Below, one piece after another: positions 26,558 through 34,972 of a stretch of DNA of 50,615 nt. The notes beneath the pieces are model-generated. The model made no database searches. It saw nothing but the letters and a program-made list of their open reading frames with translations, and was not told where the DNA came from. Every line of letters starts with the position of its first letter. The first letter of the stretch is position 1. The DNA comes from Roseomonas sp. GC11 (GTDB taxonomy: Bacteria; Pseudomonadota; Alphaproteobacteria; Acetobacterales; Acetobacteraceae): assembly GCF_024437745.1 (NCBI RefSeq), contig NZ_JANFNY010000034.1, forward strand, positions 1 to 50,615, written 5' to 3'. The position numbers were made by a program, and so were the translations under genes.

Positions 26558-27874
26558 ATGCGCTGCCTTGTCCTGCTGCTCCTGCTGGCTCTTGCCCCGC
26601 TGCCCGCCCTGGCCGAGACCCGTGCCCTGGCCGTGGCGGAGGATGGCCGTGTGGCGACGGGCGGGGAAAACCCGGAACTGCGCCTCTGGCCGGCGGATCT
26701 CATCGCGCCCCTGGCGGCGCTGCACTGGCACCAGGGCCCGGTGCAGGCGCTGGCCGCCCTGCCTGGCGGCGGCTTCGCCAGCGCGGGGGAGGATGGCCGC
26801 GTCGCCCTCTGGCCCACCGCCTGGGGCAACGGCATCACCGCGCCGGAGCGCGTGCTGGAGGCCCATGCCGGCCCCGTCACCGCCCTGGCGGCGCGGGAGG
26901 GCTGGCTGCTCTCCGCCGGCTGGGACGGCACGGCCTGGCTCTGGCCGCTGGCTGGGGGGCCACTCGCTGGGGGGCCACTCGCTGGGGGGCCGCTGGCCGG
27001 GGGGCCGCCACGGGCGCTGCGCGGCGCGCCCGGCCCCATCACCGCCGCGGCCTTCCGCAGCGATGGCCTGCCCGTCACCGCCGGGGCCGATGGCACGCTG
27101 CGCCTCTGGGGGGAGGACGGGCAGCCCCGCATCCTGGCCAGCTTCGCCGTGCCGCAGAGCGCCCTGGCCACCCTGCCGGGCGGGCTGATGGCCAGCGTCG
27201 GCGGCGATGGCATGCTCCATCTCACCGGCCCGGCCGGCACGCAGCGCCACCTGGATGCCGGGCGCCGGCCCCTCGCCGCCCTGGCCGCCAGCGCCGATGG
27301 CAGCCTCCTGGCCGCCGCCGGGCCGGGGGGCGGGCTGTTCGTCTGGTCCCTGCCCGAGGGGCGGCTGCGCCACAGCCTGCCCACCGGCGGCACCGCGCTC
27401 TGGGCGCTGGGCTTCAGCCCGGATGGCGCCCTGCTCTACGCCACCGGGGCGGATGGCCGGCTGCGCGGCTTCGACATGGCGCGCGGCACCACAATCGGCC
27501 CCCCCCTGGGCGCCGCGCCGCCCCCGCCCGCCACCCCGCGCCAGGCCGGGCTGGACATGGAGGGCGCCCGCGTCTTCCGCGCCTGCGGCGCCTGCCACGG
27601 CCTCTCCGCCCCGCCACCGGGGCAGGCGGACCTCAAGGCCGGGCCGCATCTGGGCGGGCTGTTCGGCCGCCGCATGGGCAGCGTGCCCGGCTATGCCTAT
27701 TCGGAGCGTCTGTCCCGCGGTGACATCGTCTGGACGAAGGAGACGCTGGCCGATCTCCTCACCCGGGGCCCCGAGGCCATGCTCCCCGGCAGCCGCCAGC
27801 CGGAGCTGCGCATCGGGGACGGTGACGATCTCGCGGCGCTGCTGCGCTTCCTGGAACAGGCGACGAAGGACTGA
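26558..27874 (+). CDS. WD40-repeat protein fused to cytochrome c domain
   Basis: This 438-residue secreted protein has a signal peptide (MRCLVLLLLLALAPLPALA) followed by about seven WD40-like blades, recognisable by endings such as GEDGRVALW, GADGTLRLW and GADGRLRGF. From about residue 335 there is a class I cytochrome c domain: heme motif CGACH at 343-347, GPHLGGLFGRRMGSVPGYAY, and a candidate axial Met408. A four-fold LAGGP tandem (residues 132-151) interrupts one blade. The ATG at 26558 is chosen because it begins the signal peptide. WD40-cytochrome fusions occur in periplasmic electron carriers; the partner is unknown. The 2OG oxygenase gene starts seven bases downstream. Confidence 0.85.
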   Translation: MRCLVLLLLLALAPLPALAETRALAVAEDGRVATGGENPELRLWPADLIAPLAALHWHQGPVQALAALPGGGFASAGEDGRVALWPTAWGNGITAPERVLEAHAGPVTALAAREGWLLSAGWDGTAWLWPLAGGPLAGGPLAGGPLAGGPPRALRGAPGPITAAAFRSDGLPVTAGADGTLRLWGEDGQPRILASFAVPQSALATLPGGLMASVGGDGMLHLTGPAGTQRHLDAGRRPLAALAASADGSLLAAAGPGGGLFVWSLPEGRLRHSLPTGGTALWALGFSPDGALLYATGADGRLRGFDMARGTTIGPPLGAAPPPPATPRQAGLDMEGARVFRACGACHGLSAPPPGQADLKAGPHLGGLFGRRMGSVPGYAYSERLSRGDIVWTKETLADLLTRGPEAMLPGSRQPELRIGDGDDLAALLRFLEQATKD

Positions 27875-27881
27875 ACGCGTG

Positions 27882-28688
27882 ATGCAAGAGTTGCAGGCCA
27901 GCACGGCACCGGCCGGCCAAGGCCCCGCTGCCCTCCCGGAAGCCGCCAGCCTGGAGGCCGCCGGCTATGTCGCCCTGCCCGCCCCCGCCGCGCGGGCGCG
28001 CTTCGACGCCGCCGGCACGGCCCTGGCCGGCCCGGCCTGGGAGAGCTTCGCCGCCAGCTGGGCCGCGCTGGAGCCGGACCGCTTCATGGCCGATGGCGGC
28101 CGCTACCGCCTGCGCCGCCATGCCGCCTTCCGCCTCGCCCCCGGCACCGCGCCGCAGCGCCTGCCCCACCGCCCGCACTACCAGACCACTGAGCACAACC
28201 CGCTGAATGGCGGGATCGAGCGCTGGTTCGCCCCCGTCACCCCCGAGGCCGAGGCCAGCCCGGCCCTGGCCGCGCTGCTGGAGGGCGCCCGCGCGGTCTT
28301 CGACGCGCTGCGGCCCGGCACCGACTGGCTGGTGGAAATGCACCAGTTCCGCATCCAGGCCCGCACCGGCGAGGCCGGCAAGCCCACCCCCGAGGGCATG
28401 CACCGCGACGGCGTGGATTTCGTGATGGTCACCCTCGTCGGGCGGCACAACGTGGCTGGCGGGGTCACCGGCATCCGCATCGACGGCCAGCCGGGGGAAC
28501 AAAGCTTCACCCTGGAACAGCCGCTCGACAGCGTGCTGCTGGACGACCACCGCGTCTGGCACGGCGTCACCCCCATCGCCCCCCTCGACCCGGACCAACC
28601 CGGCTACCGCGACGTTCTGGTCCTGACTTTTTCTGTCAGGCTGCCGCCGTCTCCCGGCGCGGCGGGACGCCACACTGGGCCGGAGTAA
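27882..28688 (+). CDS. 2OG-Fe(II) dioxygenase family protein (amino-acid hydroxylase-like)
   Basis: This 268-residue protein matches the PF10014-type 2OG-Fe oxygenases that include L-isoleucine hydroxylase and BsmA. The iron triad is His and Asp in GMHRDGVDFVMVTLVGRHN and the distal His in DDHRVWHGVTPI. LVEMHQFRIQA and GGVTGI are also family features. The native end is probably at RDVLVLTF, because the last 19 residues (SVRLPPSPG onward) are read from repeat family A. The substrate may be a free amino acid; that is inference. Confidence 0.85.
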   Translation: MQELQASTAPAGQGPAALPEAASLEAAGYVALPAPAARARFDAAGTALAGPAWESFAASWAALEPDRFMADGGRYRLRRHAAFRLAPGTAPQRLPHRPHYQTTEHNPLNGGIERWFAPVTPEAEASPALAALLEGARAVFDALRPGTDWLVEMHQFRIQARTGEAGKPTPEGMHRDGVDFVMVTLVGRHNVAGGVTGIRIDGQPGEQSFTLEQPLDSVLLDDHRVWHGVTPIAPLDPDQPGYRDVLVLTFSVRLPPSPGAAGRHTGPE

Positions 28689-28960
28689 ACCCGGGCCAGT
28701 GCAGCAGCCGTTTTTTTTCCGGGCTGCCGCCGTCTCCCGGCACGGCGGGACGCTACGCTGGGCCGGAGTGAACCCGGCTCAGTGCAGCGGCCGCTTTTTT
28801 TCCGGGCTGCCGCCGTCTCCCGGTACGGCGGGCCTCCACGCTGGGCCGGGGTGAACCCGGCTCAGTGCAGCAGCCGCTTTTTTTCCGGGCTGCCGCCGTC
28901 TCCCGGTACGGCGGGACGCTACGCTGGGCCGGAGTGAACCCGGCTCAGTGCAGCAGCCGC
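28628..28960 (+). repeat. Four tandem 83-bp units of repeat family A core (copy 7)
   Basis: The core GGCTGCCGCCGTCTCCCGG starts at 28639, 28722, 28805 and 28888, an exact 83-bp period. Each unit has a T-run, the core, and a tail GGGCCGG-rGTrAACCCGG-nTCAGTGCAGC. The array begins inside the 3' end of the oxygenase gene and fills the convergent gap before the M20 gene. The poly-T hairpins of other copies are missing. Confidence 0.94.
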
Positions 28961-28963
28961 CGG

Positions 28964-28983
28964 CTGAGCCATGACCGGCAGCT
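28964..28983. repeat. 20-bp inverted repeat, left copy (flanks M20 gene)
   Basis: CTGAGCCATGACCGGCAGCT is an exact reverse complement of 30193-30212. Its last base overlaps the M20 stop codon. With its partner it brackets the amidohydrolase gene almost precisely. Confidence 0.9.
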
Positions 28984-30155
28984 TAAGAAAGTTCCTGCTC
29001 GACGAGGCGGGCGAAGTAGGCGGCGCCGACGGGAAGAAGCTCGTCGTTGAAGTCGTAGGCGGGGTGGTGCACCGGGGTGCCGCACTGGCCGTCCGGCCCG
29101 GCCTGGCCGACGAAGAGGAAGGCGCCGGGGCGCTGCTCCAGCATGAAGGCGAAGTCCTCGCCGCCCATCACCGGCGGGGCGCTGCGGATCACCTTGTCAT
29201 CCCCCACCACGGCGCCGATGGCGCGGGCGGCGCGGTTGGTTTCCTCCCCATGGTTCACGGCGGCGGGGTAGAGGCGGGTGTATTCCACCTCGGCCTCGGC
29301 GCCATGGGCGCGGGCGGTCAGGGTGGCGATGTCCTTGATGGCCTGCTCCACCGCGTCCCGCGTCGCGGCGGTCAGGGTGCGCACGGTGCCGCGCAGCTCC
29401 GCCTCGCCGGGGATGACGTTGTCCGCGCTGCCGGCATGGAACTGGGTGATGGAGACCACCGCGCTGTCCAGCGGATCGGTGCGGCGGCTGACGATGGCCT
29501 GGAGCCCGGCGATCACCTGCGTGCCGACCAGGATGGGGTCCACCGTGCGGTGCGGCTGCGCGCCATGGCCGCCACGGCCCTTGATGCGGATGGCCAGGAT
29601 GTCGGAATTGGCCATCACCACCCCGGCCACCGCCCGCGTCACGCCCAGCGGCGCCGTCGGGTCGTTGTGGATGCCATAGACGGCATCGCAGGGGAAACGC
29701 TCGAACAGGCCATCCTTGATCATCGCCGCGGCGCCGGCATAGCCCTCCTCGCCGGGCTGGAAGATGAAGTTCACCGTGCCGGCGAAATTGCGCGTCTCGG
29801 CCAGATACTTCGCGGCGCCGAGCAGCATGGCGGTGTGGCCGTCATGGCCGCAGGCGTGCATCTTGCCGGGGATCTGGCTGCGATGGGCGAAGCTGTTCAC
29901 CTCGGTCATCGGCAGGGCGTCCATGTCGGCGCGCAGGCCGATGCTGCCCTTGCCCTCGCGCGCGCCCCGCAGCACGCCCACCACGCCGGTGCGGCCAATG
30001 CCGCGATGCACCTCGATCCCCCAGCTTTCCAGCTTCTCGGCGACGATGGCGCTGGTGCGCACCTCCTCGAAGCCGATTTCAGGATGGGTGTGGATATCGC
30101 GCCGCCACGCCGTCATCTCAGGGTGGAAGTCCGCGATCCGGTTCGGAACAGGCAT
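28983..30155 (-). CDS. M20 family amidohydrolase (aminoacylase/hippurate hydrolase-like)
   Basis: This 390-residue zinc amidohydrolase has the metal ligands in GKMHACGHDGHTAMLLGAA (the Cys-His pair and His) and FQPGEEGYAGA, plus GIHND, and the C-terminal VMGGEDFAFMLE His/Glu region. LRADMDALPM is the N-terminal ligand segment. These enzymes hydrolyse N-acyl or N-aromatic amino acids. The ATG at 30155 is preferred over 30161 because it has AGGAG at the right spacing. It is followed by the DUF1028 gene upstream on the same strand, a pairing seen in peptide/amidohydrolase clusters. It is flanked by inverted repeats. Confidence 0.93.
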   Translation of the reverse strand: MPVPNRIADFHPEMTAWRRDIHTHPEIGFEEVRTSAIVAEKLESWGIEVHRGIGRTGVVGVLRGAREGKGSIGLRADMDALPMTEVNSFAHRSQIPGKMHACGHDGHTAMLLGAAKYLAETRNFAGTVNFIFQPGEEGYAGAAAMIKDGLFERFPCDAVYGIHNDPTAPLGVTRAVAGVVMANSDILAIRIKGRGGHGAQPHRTVDPILVGTQVIAGLQAIVSRRTDPLDSAVVSITQFHAGSADNVIPGEAELRGTVRTLTAATRDAVEQAIKDIATLTARAHGAEAEVEYTRLYPAAVNHGEETNRAARAIGAVVGDDKVIRSAPPVMGGEDFAFMLEQRPGAFLFVGQAGPDGQCGTPVHHPAYDFNDELLPVGAAYFARLVEQELS

Positions 30156-30192
30156 CCTCATCTCTCCTTTTTCTATCAGCTGCTTTTCTATC

Positions 30193-30212
30193 AGCTGCCG
30201 GTCATGGCTCAG
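30193..30212. repeat. 20-bp inverted repeat, right copy (flanks M20 gene)
   Basis: AGCTGCCGGTCATGGCTCAG is the exact reverse complement of 28964-28983. It sits just upstream of the M20 start, preceded by a duplicated TTTTCTATCAGCTGC (30168-30197). The unit AGCTGCCGGT recurs twice at 47187-47213. Confidence 0.9.
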
Positions 30213-30224
30213 ACGACGGCCGCC

Positions 30225-30338
30225 GCACTGCGCCGGGGTCTCTCCGGCCCAGTGTGGCGTCCCGCCGTGCCGGGGTCTCTCCGTCCCAGTGTGGCGTCAC
30301 GCCGCGCCGGGAGACGGCGGCAGCCCGAAAAAAAATCA
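30225..30338 (-). repeat. Repeat family A, copy 8 (inverted, core duplicated)
   Basis: The inverted cores (GGCGTCCCGCCGTGCCGG and GGCGTCACGCCGCGCCGG) share a repeated GGTCTCTCCG-yCCCAGTGT segment, then GAGACGGCGGCAGCC and an A-run. It lies between the M20 and DUF1028 genes, both on minus, and ends two bases inside the DUF1028 stop. Confidence 0.85.
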
Positions 30339-30992
30339 GCCGCCGCGGGCGAGGTCGGGGGTGATGGCGCGGAGGACATATTCGTCCAGGTTCGGCTTGT
30401 AGGCGTCCCACAGCCGGCGCAGCGCGGCGATGGGCTGCGGGTCGTGGTCGATGCGGAGGTCCGCGTAGGGGAAGCTCTCGGTGGCGACGATGACCATGAC
30501 GCTGGAGACCAGCGCGCGGCCTTCGCCGCCGGCGGCCTCACCCGCCTCCAGCGCGGCCAGCAGGCGGTCGCCCAGAGGCGCCTCCGGCGTGGCCAGGAAG
30601 GCCTCCACCATGCGGGCGGGCACCTGGTCGCTGGCCAGGATGTTGCCGATGGCCACACAGCCCTCGCCATGCGCGGCATTGTGCGCGGGCTTGACGCGGG
30701 CGCCGTGGAAATGCGCGGTGCGCCCGGCGGCGTCGATCGCGGCATATTGCCGCCAGCCGTGATGCGGGGTGCTGGCGGTCAGCGCCGCCACCGTCTCCTC
30801 CGCCGTGCAGCCGCTGCGCAGCAGTTCCACCCCGCGCGGGCCCAGGCGCGGATCGGTGCGGTGCTGGGTCAGCACGCCGCCCACCCCGGCGGCGAGGAAG
30901 GGCACGCGCGAGCCGATGCACAGGCCCGAGGTGGTGGCGACGGCGCCGAACTGGCCCGTGCGGGCGCAGCGGCCGATCAGGGAGAAGGTCAT
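30336..30992 (-). CDS. DUF1028 family protein
   Basis: This 218-residue protein begins MTFSLIGRCARTGQFGAVAT and contains SRVPFLAAGVGGVLTQHRTD and GNILASDQVPARMVEAFLAT, the conserved body of DUF1028, which has an Ntn-hydrolase-like fold. The function is not established. Homologs often sit beside amidohydrolases and peptide transporters, as here beside an M20 gene. ATG 30992 gives the family start. Confidence 0.87.
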   Translation of the reverse strand: MTFSLIGRCARTGQFGAVATTSGLCIGSRVPFLAAGVGGVLTQHRTDPRLGPRGVELLRSGCTAEETVAALTASTPHHGWRQYAAIDAAGRTAHFHGARVKPAHNAAHGEGCVAIGNILASDQVPARMVEAFLATPEAPLGDRLLAALEAGEAAGGEGRALVSSVMVIVATESFPYADLRIDHDPQPIAALRRLWDAYKPNLDEYVLRAITPDLARGG

Positions 30993-31114
30993 GGCCGCGC
31001 ATTCAAGGACTCGTGCGCCGGCTTGTCCATCCGCGACGCGGCGGCGGGGCTGGCCGTTGCGCGCGCGGCATGGCAAGAGTTTCACGGTTGTGTGACGGCG
31101 GGAGAGATCGGGGA

Positions 31115-33358
31115 ATGGGCTGGCGGAGGGCGCTGGCCGCGCTGCTGCTGGCCCTGCCGGCCGCCCTGGCGCGGGCCGAGGAAGTGCCGGCCAGCGGCAG
31201 CGATTTCGGCGGCGCCGGGCTGATCGAAATGCGCAATGCCCGCTTCCGCGAGGATGGCACGCTGGAATTCGGTAGTGCCCTGCGCCACCAGCGGCGATTC
31301 TGGTTCGTGAACTTCCAGGCCCTGCCCTTCCTGGAGACGACCTTCCGCCTGACCGAGCGGCTGAACGCCACCACCGGCGCCGGCATGACCACCGACCGCG
31401 CCTTCGACCTGAAGCTGCGGCTGCTGGAGGAATCCGATGTCACCCCGGCCCTGGCGGTGGGGTTGCAGGACTTCATCGGCACCGGGCTTTACGCCGGGGA
31501 ATATGTGGTGGCCTCGAAGCGCTTCTGGGGCCTGGATGTGACGGCCGGGCTGGGCTGGGGCCGGCTGGCCACCCACAGCCCCTGGACCAGCCCCCTGGCC
31601 CTGGCGAGCGAGCGCTTCGCCACCCGCCCGCGCGATGTCGGCCGGGGCGGCACGGTGCAGCGCAGCTGGTTCCGGGGGGAGGACATGGCGCCCTTCGCCG
31701 GGGTGGAATGGTCCGTCCCGCCCCTGCCCACCCCCTGGGGCGAAGTGGAGGGGCTACGCGCCAAGCTGGAATGGAGTTCGGACGGGCTGCGCGACGAGCG
31801 CGGCGGCTACCCCGCGCGCCGCGTCAATGGCCAGGGCAGCGGCCGGGGGGAGGCGGCCTCGCCGGTGAATGCCGGGCTGCAATGGTCGAATGACTGGATG
31901 GATGCCGGGCTGCACTGGGTGCACGGGACGGACCTGCTGCTGCGCCTGTCCTTCCGGCTGAACCCGGATGATCCGCCCGCCCTGCCGCGCCCCGCGCCGC
32001 CGCCCCTGGCGCCGCGCTCCCTGGCGGCAGGCCCTCTGGCGGCAGACACGCTGGCAGCAGGCCCCCAGGCATCAGGCCCCCAGGCGGCAGGCCCTCTGGC
32101 GGCAGGCCCGCTGCCACGCGGCGGCCTGCCCCTGCCCGCCCCGCCACCGGACCCGGAGGCCGAGGCCCTGACCGCCGAGGCCGTCTTCGCCGCGCTGGAG
32201 GAGGCGGGCTTCCGCCCCCTCGCCTACCGGCGGGAGGGGCTGGTGGCGGAGCTGGCCCTGGCCGGCGGCAATGCCCGCAGCCTGGCGCAGATCGCCGGGC
32301 GGGTGCTGCGCGCCGCCCAGCCCGCCCTGCCGCCGGAGGTGGAGATGCTGCGCCTGCGCTGGTGGCAGGCGGGGGCGGAAGTCGCGGTGCTGGAGATCCC
32401 GCGCGCCACGCTGGAGGCCACCCTCACCCGCCGCGCCAGCCCGGAGGAGGCCTGGGCCAGCGCCCGCATGCTGCCCGCCACCGGCGCGCTCGCGCCGGAT
32501 GCGGTGCGCAACCCCGGCCCCTTCTGGGGCTGGGAGGCGGGGCCGCGCCTCACCCTGGCGCTGGGTGACCCCTCGCGCACGCTGCGCTGGCAGGCGGGGG
32601 CGGCGGCCTCGGCGCGGGTCGATCTCGGCGGGGGCTGGGCGCTGGCGGGCTCGGTGCTGCAGGGGCTGCTCGGCAACCTCACCGGCGGCCTGCCCTCCGA
32701 CAGCCAGTTGCCGCATGTGCGCAGCGACTATGCCGAATATGCCCGCAAGGGCGGGACGGCGCTGACCACCCTCTATGCCGAGCGCCTCTGGAACGCCGCG
32801 CCGGATGTCTTCGCCCGCGCCACGGCGGGGTATCTGGAGCCGATGTTCGGCGGCCTCTCGGGGGAAATCCTCTGGCGCCCGCAGGATCGCGGCTTCGCCC
32901 TGGGGCTGGACCTGAACTGGGTGGCGCAGCGCGACTTCGACCAGAGGCTGGGCTTCCGCGGCTATTCCGTCGCCACCGGCCATGTCTCCGCCTATGCCGA
33001 CCTGCCGGTGTGGAACCTCTATGGCGTGCTGCGCGCCGGGCGCTACCTGGCCGGGGACTGGGGCGCCACCTTCGAGCTGGGCCGGCGCTTCGCCTCGGGC
33101 ATCGAGGTGGGCGGCTTCGCCACGCTGACCAATGTCTCCGCCGCGCGCTTTGGCGAAGGCTCCTTCGACAAGGGCATCTATGTCCGCATCCCGCTCGACC
33201 TCGCCGGGCTGGAGAGCCGGGGGCGCGGCACGGTGCTGTTCCGCCCGGTGCAGCGCGATGGCGGGCAGCGCCTGGCGGTGGACAACCCGCTCTGGGAGCT
33301 GACGCGCGACGGCCGGGCGGAGGAGCTGCGCCACACCGCCCCCGCCTTCTCCCAGTAG
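31115..33358 (+). CDS. YjbH-like outer-membrane protein (exopolysaccharide-associated)
   Basis: This 747-residue protein has a signal peptide (WRRALAALLLALPAALARA) and two beta-rich halves typical of the YjbH/GfcD family (DUF940). The first contains LIEMRNARFREDGTLEFG and FQALPFLETTFRLTERL; the second ends LYGVLRAGRYLAGDWGATFE and GIYVRIPLDLAG. Between them (about residues 290-355) is a Pro/Ala/Gly linker with repeated LAAGP units. Homologs assist exopolysaccharide export, usually in a yjbEFGH operon. The partners are not in this window, so this is an orphan copy. The start at 31115 follows GGGAGAG and begins the signal peptide. Confidence 0.85.
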   Translation: MGWRRALAALLLALPAALARAEEVPASGSDFGGAGLIEMRNARFREDGTLEFGSALRHQRRFWFVNFQALPFLETTFRLTERLNATTGAGMTTDRAFDLKLRLLEESDVTPALAVGLQDFIGTGLYAGEYVVASKRFWGLDVTAGLGWGRLATHSPWTSPLALASERFATRPRDVGRGGTVQRSWFRGEDMAPFAGVEWSVPPLPTPWGEVEGLRAKLEWSSDGLRDERGGYPARRVNGQGSGRGEAASPVNAGLQWSNDWMDAGLHWVHGTDLLLRLSFRLNPDDPPALPRPAPPPLAPRSLAAGPLAADTLAAGPQASGPQAAGPLAAGPLPRGGLPLPAPPPDPEAEALTAEAVFAALEEAGFRPLAYRREGLVAELALAGGNARSLAQIAGRVLRAAQPALPPEVEMLRLRWWQAGAEVAVLEIPRATLEATLTRRASPEEAWASARMLPATGALAPDAVRNPGPFWGWEAGPRLTLALGDPSRTLRWQAGAAASARVDLGGGWALAGSVLQGLLGNLTGGLPSDSQLPHVRSDYAEYARKGGTALTTLYAERLWNAAPDVFARATAGYLEPMFGGLSGEILWRPQDRGFALGLDLNWVAQRDFDQRLGFRGYSVATGHVSAYADLPVWNLYGVLRAGRYLAGDWGATFELGRRFASGIEVGGFATLTNVSAARFGEGSFDKGIYVRIPLDLAGLESRGRGTVLFRPVQRDGGQRLAVDNPLWELTRDGRAEELRHTAPAFSQ

Positions 33359-33380
33359 TTTTTTCCAGTTCGGGGCGTCT

Positions 33381-34523
33381 TCAGTTCGGGGCGGGGGGGA
33401 CGGGTTCCAGGCGGAGGATGCGGCCGCGCGCCTCGTCCGTCAGCAGGTAGAGCAGCCCGTCCGGCCCCTGGAGCACGTGCCGCAGCCGCTGCTGGCCCCA
33501 GAGCAGGCGCTCCTCCCCGGTCACGCCCGCCGCGTCCACCGTCAGCCGCAGCAGCCCGGCGCCGCTGAGCGCGGCCAGGAACAGGTCGCCCTGCCAGCCG
33601 GGAAACGCCTCCCCCGTGTAGAAGGTGGCGCCGGAGGGGCTGACGGAGGGCGTCCAGACGCGCAGCGGGTCACGCAGGCCGGGGCGCGAGGGGGAAGCGT
33701 GGATCGGCGCGCCGCCATAGGCGGTGCCATGCCCGACTTCCGGCCAGCCGAGATTGTCGCCGGGCCGGGGCAGGTTCACCTCGTCCCCGCCGCGCGGGCC
33801 CATCTCGATGCTCCAGACCGCGCCGGTGGCGGGGTGGACGGCCAGCCCCTGGGGGTTGCGCAGGCCCAGGGCAAAAATCTCCGGCCGCATGCCCTCCTGC
33901 GCCCGCCCCTCTGGAGCAGAACTGAAAAAAGGATTGCCCTCGGCCGGGCGGCCATCGCGCTCCAGCCGCAGCAGCTTGCCGGCGAGGTCCTGCGGCGCCT
34001 GGGCGCGGGCGGGGCTGGTCTGGCGGTCGCCCGTGGAGAGGTAGAGCTTGCCATCCCCGCCGAAGGCGATGCGGCAGCCGTAATGCCCGTTGCCCGGCTG
34101 GCCGGGGGTGGCGTCGAGGATGGGGCGCACCGCGTCCAGCCCGCGCGCATCGGCGGCGAGGCGGGCGCGCACCAGCCGCGTCAGCGTGGCGCCGCCGGGC
34201 AGGGTGGCGGCCTGGCAGAAATAGAGTTCGCGGGTTTCGGCGAAATCGGGGGCCAGCTGGAGGTCGAGCAGCCCGCCCTGGCCGGCGGCGGCCACCGCCG
34301 GCACGCCGGAGAGCGGGGGGGAGAGGCTGCCATCGCGCGCCACCAGCCGCAGGCGGCCGGGGCGCTCCGTCACCAGCAGGCGGCCATCGGGGAGGAAGGC
34401 GCCGCCCCAGGGATGTTCCAGCCCATGGGCGAAGGGCACGGCGCGGAAGCGCGCCGCCGCGCTCTCCTGCACGGGCTGGGCGGCGGCCGGCAGGGCGGCC
34501 ATGAGGACCAGGGCGGCGCCCAT
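33381..34523 (-). CDS. PQQ-dependent sugar dehydrogenase-like (GSDH family)
   Basis: This is a 380-residue secreted beta-propeller. The signal peptide MGAALVLMAALPAAAQ starts at ATG 34523, followed by GLEHPWGGAFLPDGRLLVTE, GRIAFGGDGKLYLSTGDR-like segments and LRNPQGLAVHPATGAVWSIE, all typical of glucose/sorbosone dehydrogenases (PF07995, as in E. coli YliI). It likely oxidises aldose sugars in the periplasm with PQQ. An upstream ATG at 34610 in repeat family C would add 29 residues without a signal shape; I reject it. No pqq genes are in the window. Confidence 0.88.
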   Translation of the reverse strand: MGAALVLMAALPAAAQPVQESAAARFRAVPFAHGLEHPWGGAFLPDGRLLVTERPGRLRLVARDGSLSPPLSGVPAVAAAGQGGLLDLQLAPDFAETRELYFCQAATLPGGATLTRLVRARLAADARGLDAVRPILDATPGQPGNGHYGCRIAFGGDGKLYLSTGDRQTSPARAQAPQDLAGKLLRLERDGRPAEGNPFFSSAPEGRAQEGMRPEIFALGLRNPQGLAVHPATGAVWSIEMGPRGGDEVNLPRPGDNLGWPEVGHGTAYGGAPIHASPSRPGLRDPLRVWTPSVSPSGATFYTGEAFPGWQGDLFLAALSGAGLLRLTVDAAGVTGEERLLWGQQRLRHVLQGPDGLLYLLTDEARGRILRLEPVPPAPN

Positions 34524-34549
34524 CCGGAGGATGGCGGCCCTGAAGGAGG

Positions 34550-34612
34550 GGTTTCCAAAGGCCTCAGGCCTTTGGTGGGGAGAGTATGAGAGGGGCGAAG
34601 CCCCTCTCATGA
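34550..34612. repeat. Repeat family C, copy 1 (two hairpins)
   Basis: CCAAAGGCCT-C-AGGCCTTTGG (34555-34575) and TGAGAGGGGC-GAA-GCCCCTCTCA (34587-34609) are two perfect 10-bp hairpins joined by a short AG-rich link. A near-identical copy is at 43902-43965. It lies between trxA and the sugar dehydrogenase on minus and may end trxA transcription. Confidence 0.9.
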
Positions 34613-34639
34613 CGCCGCGCCCTGGTTTCAAGCCGCCGC

Positions 34640-34972
34640 TCAGCGCGCCAGGGCGCCGGCGATCCAGTCCTTCATCTGGCTGCGCGGCATGGCGCCGACC
34701 TTGGTCTCCACCGGCTTGCCATCCTTGAACAGGATCATGGTGGGGATGCCGCGCACGGCGTAGTCGTTCGGCGTCACCGGGTTTTCGTCGATGTTCACCT
34801 TCGCGACGGTGAGCTGGCCGGCATATTCCTGGGCGATCTCGTCCAGGATGGGGGCGACCATGCGGCAGGGGCCGCACCACTCGGCCCAGAAATCGACCAG
34901 CACGGGGCCGGAGGCGCCCAGCACCTCCTCCTTGAAGCTCTCGTCGCTGACGGCCTTGGTCAGTTCGCTCAT
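34640..34972 (-). CDS. trxA: Thioredoxin
   Basis: This 110-residue thioredoxin has the active site WCGPC at residues 32-36 and the cis-Pro in RGIPTMILF. VDFWAEWCGPCRMVAPIL is canonical for TrxA, the general cytoplasmic disulfide reductant. No signal peptide is present. ATG 34972 follows GAGGAA. A family C double hairpin lies past the stop. Confidence 0.97.
   Translation of the reverse strand: MSELTKAVSDESFKEEVLGASGPVLVDFWAEWCGPCRMVAPILDEIAQEYAGQLTVAKVNIDENPVTPNDYAVRGIPTMILFKDGKPVETKVGAMPRSQMKDWIAGALAR

Noticed and set aside
28628-28960. CRISPR-like tandem array
   Set aside because: The units are contiguous 83-bp copies without unique spacers, and no cas genes are nearby.
28964-30212. Composite transposon or IS around the M20 gene
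   Set aside because: No transposase is present and no target duplication is visible. The inverted repeats are kept as a finding without that claim.
34524-34610. Longer N-terminus for the sugar dehydrogenase from ATG 34610
   Set aside because: The extra 29 residues are encoded by repeat family C and would destroy the signal peptide.
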